64,000 nt of DNA, taken from NCBI GenBank assembly GCA_044226035.1, contig JBGAHT010000001.1, forward strand, positions 25,294 to 89,293. The letters are read 5' to 3'. A program made the position numbers and the translations under genes. This document shows, one piece after another, positions 63,861 to 64,000 of this stretch. Every line of letters begins with the position of its first letter. The first letter of the stretch is position 1. This DNA is from Pseudoluteimonas sp044226035 (GTDB lineage: Bacteria; Pseudomonadota; Gammaproteobacteria; Xanthomonadales; Xanthomonadaceae). The notes beneath the pieces are model-generated. The model saw only the letters and a program-made list of their open reading frames with translations. It was not told the DNA's origin and made no database searches.

Positions 63861-64000
63861 TCACGCGGCCGCCTGCGCCTCGCCGCTTTCGCCCTTCGAT
63901 ACCACCGCGGCCAGCATCAGGTCGCCGGTGACGTTGAGCGTGGTGCGGCACATGTCGAGGAAACGGTCGACGCCGAGGATCAGGCCGATGCCTTCCGGCG
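63861..64000 (-). CDS. Dicarboxylate/amino-acid:cation symporter, C-terminal end
   Basis: The gene enters from beyond the window edge; 46 codons are seen. GIGLILGVDRFLDMCRTTLN followed by VTGDLMLAAVVSKGESGE is the conserved last part of DctA/GltP-type (DAACS) transporters, where the Asp/Arg/Thr residues take part in substrate and cation binding. Which substrate cannot be told from this end. Confidence 0.85.
   Translation of the reverse strand, partial: PEGIGLILGVDRFLDMCRTTLNVTGDLMLAAVVSKGESGEAQAAA

Overview
The window is GC-rich, gene-dense chromosomal DNA that reads as a gammaproteobacterium of the Xanthomonadaceae/Lysobacteraceae (a Lysobacter, Luteimonas or Thermomonas-like relative). This is inferred from the gene content: metK-ahcY-metF with an S-adenosylhomocysteine riboswitch, a class I (eukaryote-like) fructose-bisphosphate aldolase next to gapA, pgk and pyk, a GDSL autotransporter esterase, and many ~80-bp dispersed inverted repeats between genes. 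No phage, integrase, transposase or CRISPR array was seen.

Layout. 0-3.2 kb: SAM cycle (metK 3' end, SAH riboswitch, ahcY, metF). 3.3-8.6 kb: a small secreted protein, ilvE, a two-component system, rimK with a retropepsin-like partner, and tRNA-Gly(CCC). 8.7-18.7 kb: autotransporter esterase, thiS/thiG, a BrnT-type toxin-antitoxin pair, trmB, an SLC13/TrkA-C permease, a Rieske protein, an FAH-family hydrolase, mscL and a secreted M28 peptidase. 18.9-25.0 kb: four consecutive secreted proteins (an arylsulfotransferase-like protein, one of unknown family, and two tandem seven-repeat beta-propeller paralogs). 25.1-30.6 kb: two tiny AT-richer membrane proteins, a methyltransferase, and an RND pump with its adaptor. 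30.8-32.7 kb: cysK and cysH, each followed by a near-identical terminator.

32.8-44.7 kb holds the lower glycolysis genes fba, pyk, pgk and gapA on the minus strand. Between about 34.4 and 40.6 kb every recognisable gene is broken by many small indels: pyk, a GNAT acetyltransferase, a Sel1-repeat protein and a DUF3857/transglutaminase protein. The genes just outside are intact. Because the block includes a core glycolytic enzyme and has sharp edges, an unpolished assembly segment is at least as likely as real gene decay.

45.6-54.5 kb is a divergent sulfide-handling locus. The minus-strand operon encodes sulfide:quinone reductase, a DUF2892 membrane protein, an RND adaptor and pump, and a TIGR01244/DUF442 sulfur-transferase-like protein. 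The plus-strand operon encodes rhodanese, a BigR/SqrR-type ArsR repressor with Cys42 and Cys108, an ETHE1-like persulfide dioxygenase, and a TauE-family exporter. Two divergent sigma70-like promoters overlap one inverted repeat, so the whole set could be switched together by reactive sulfur. Placing an RND pump and a DUF442 protein inside this regulon is the most interesting functional feature of the window.

54.5-64 kb: a small unknown protein, an acetyl-CoA hydrolase/transferase-family protein, a redox-type cluster (FMN reductase, two pirins, OsmC), an AT-richer orphan gene of unknown function, transketolase, a small secreted protein, and the 3' end of a dicarboxylate/amino-acid:cation symporter.
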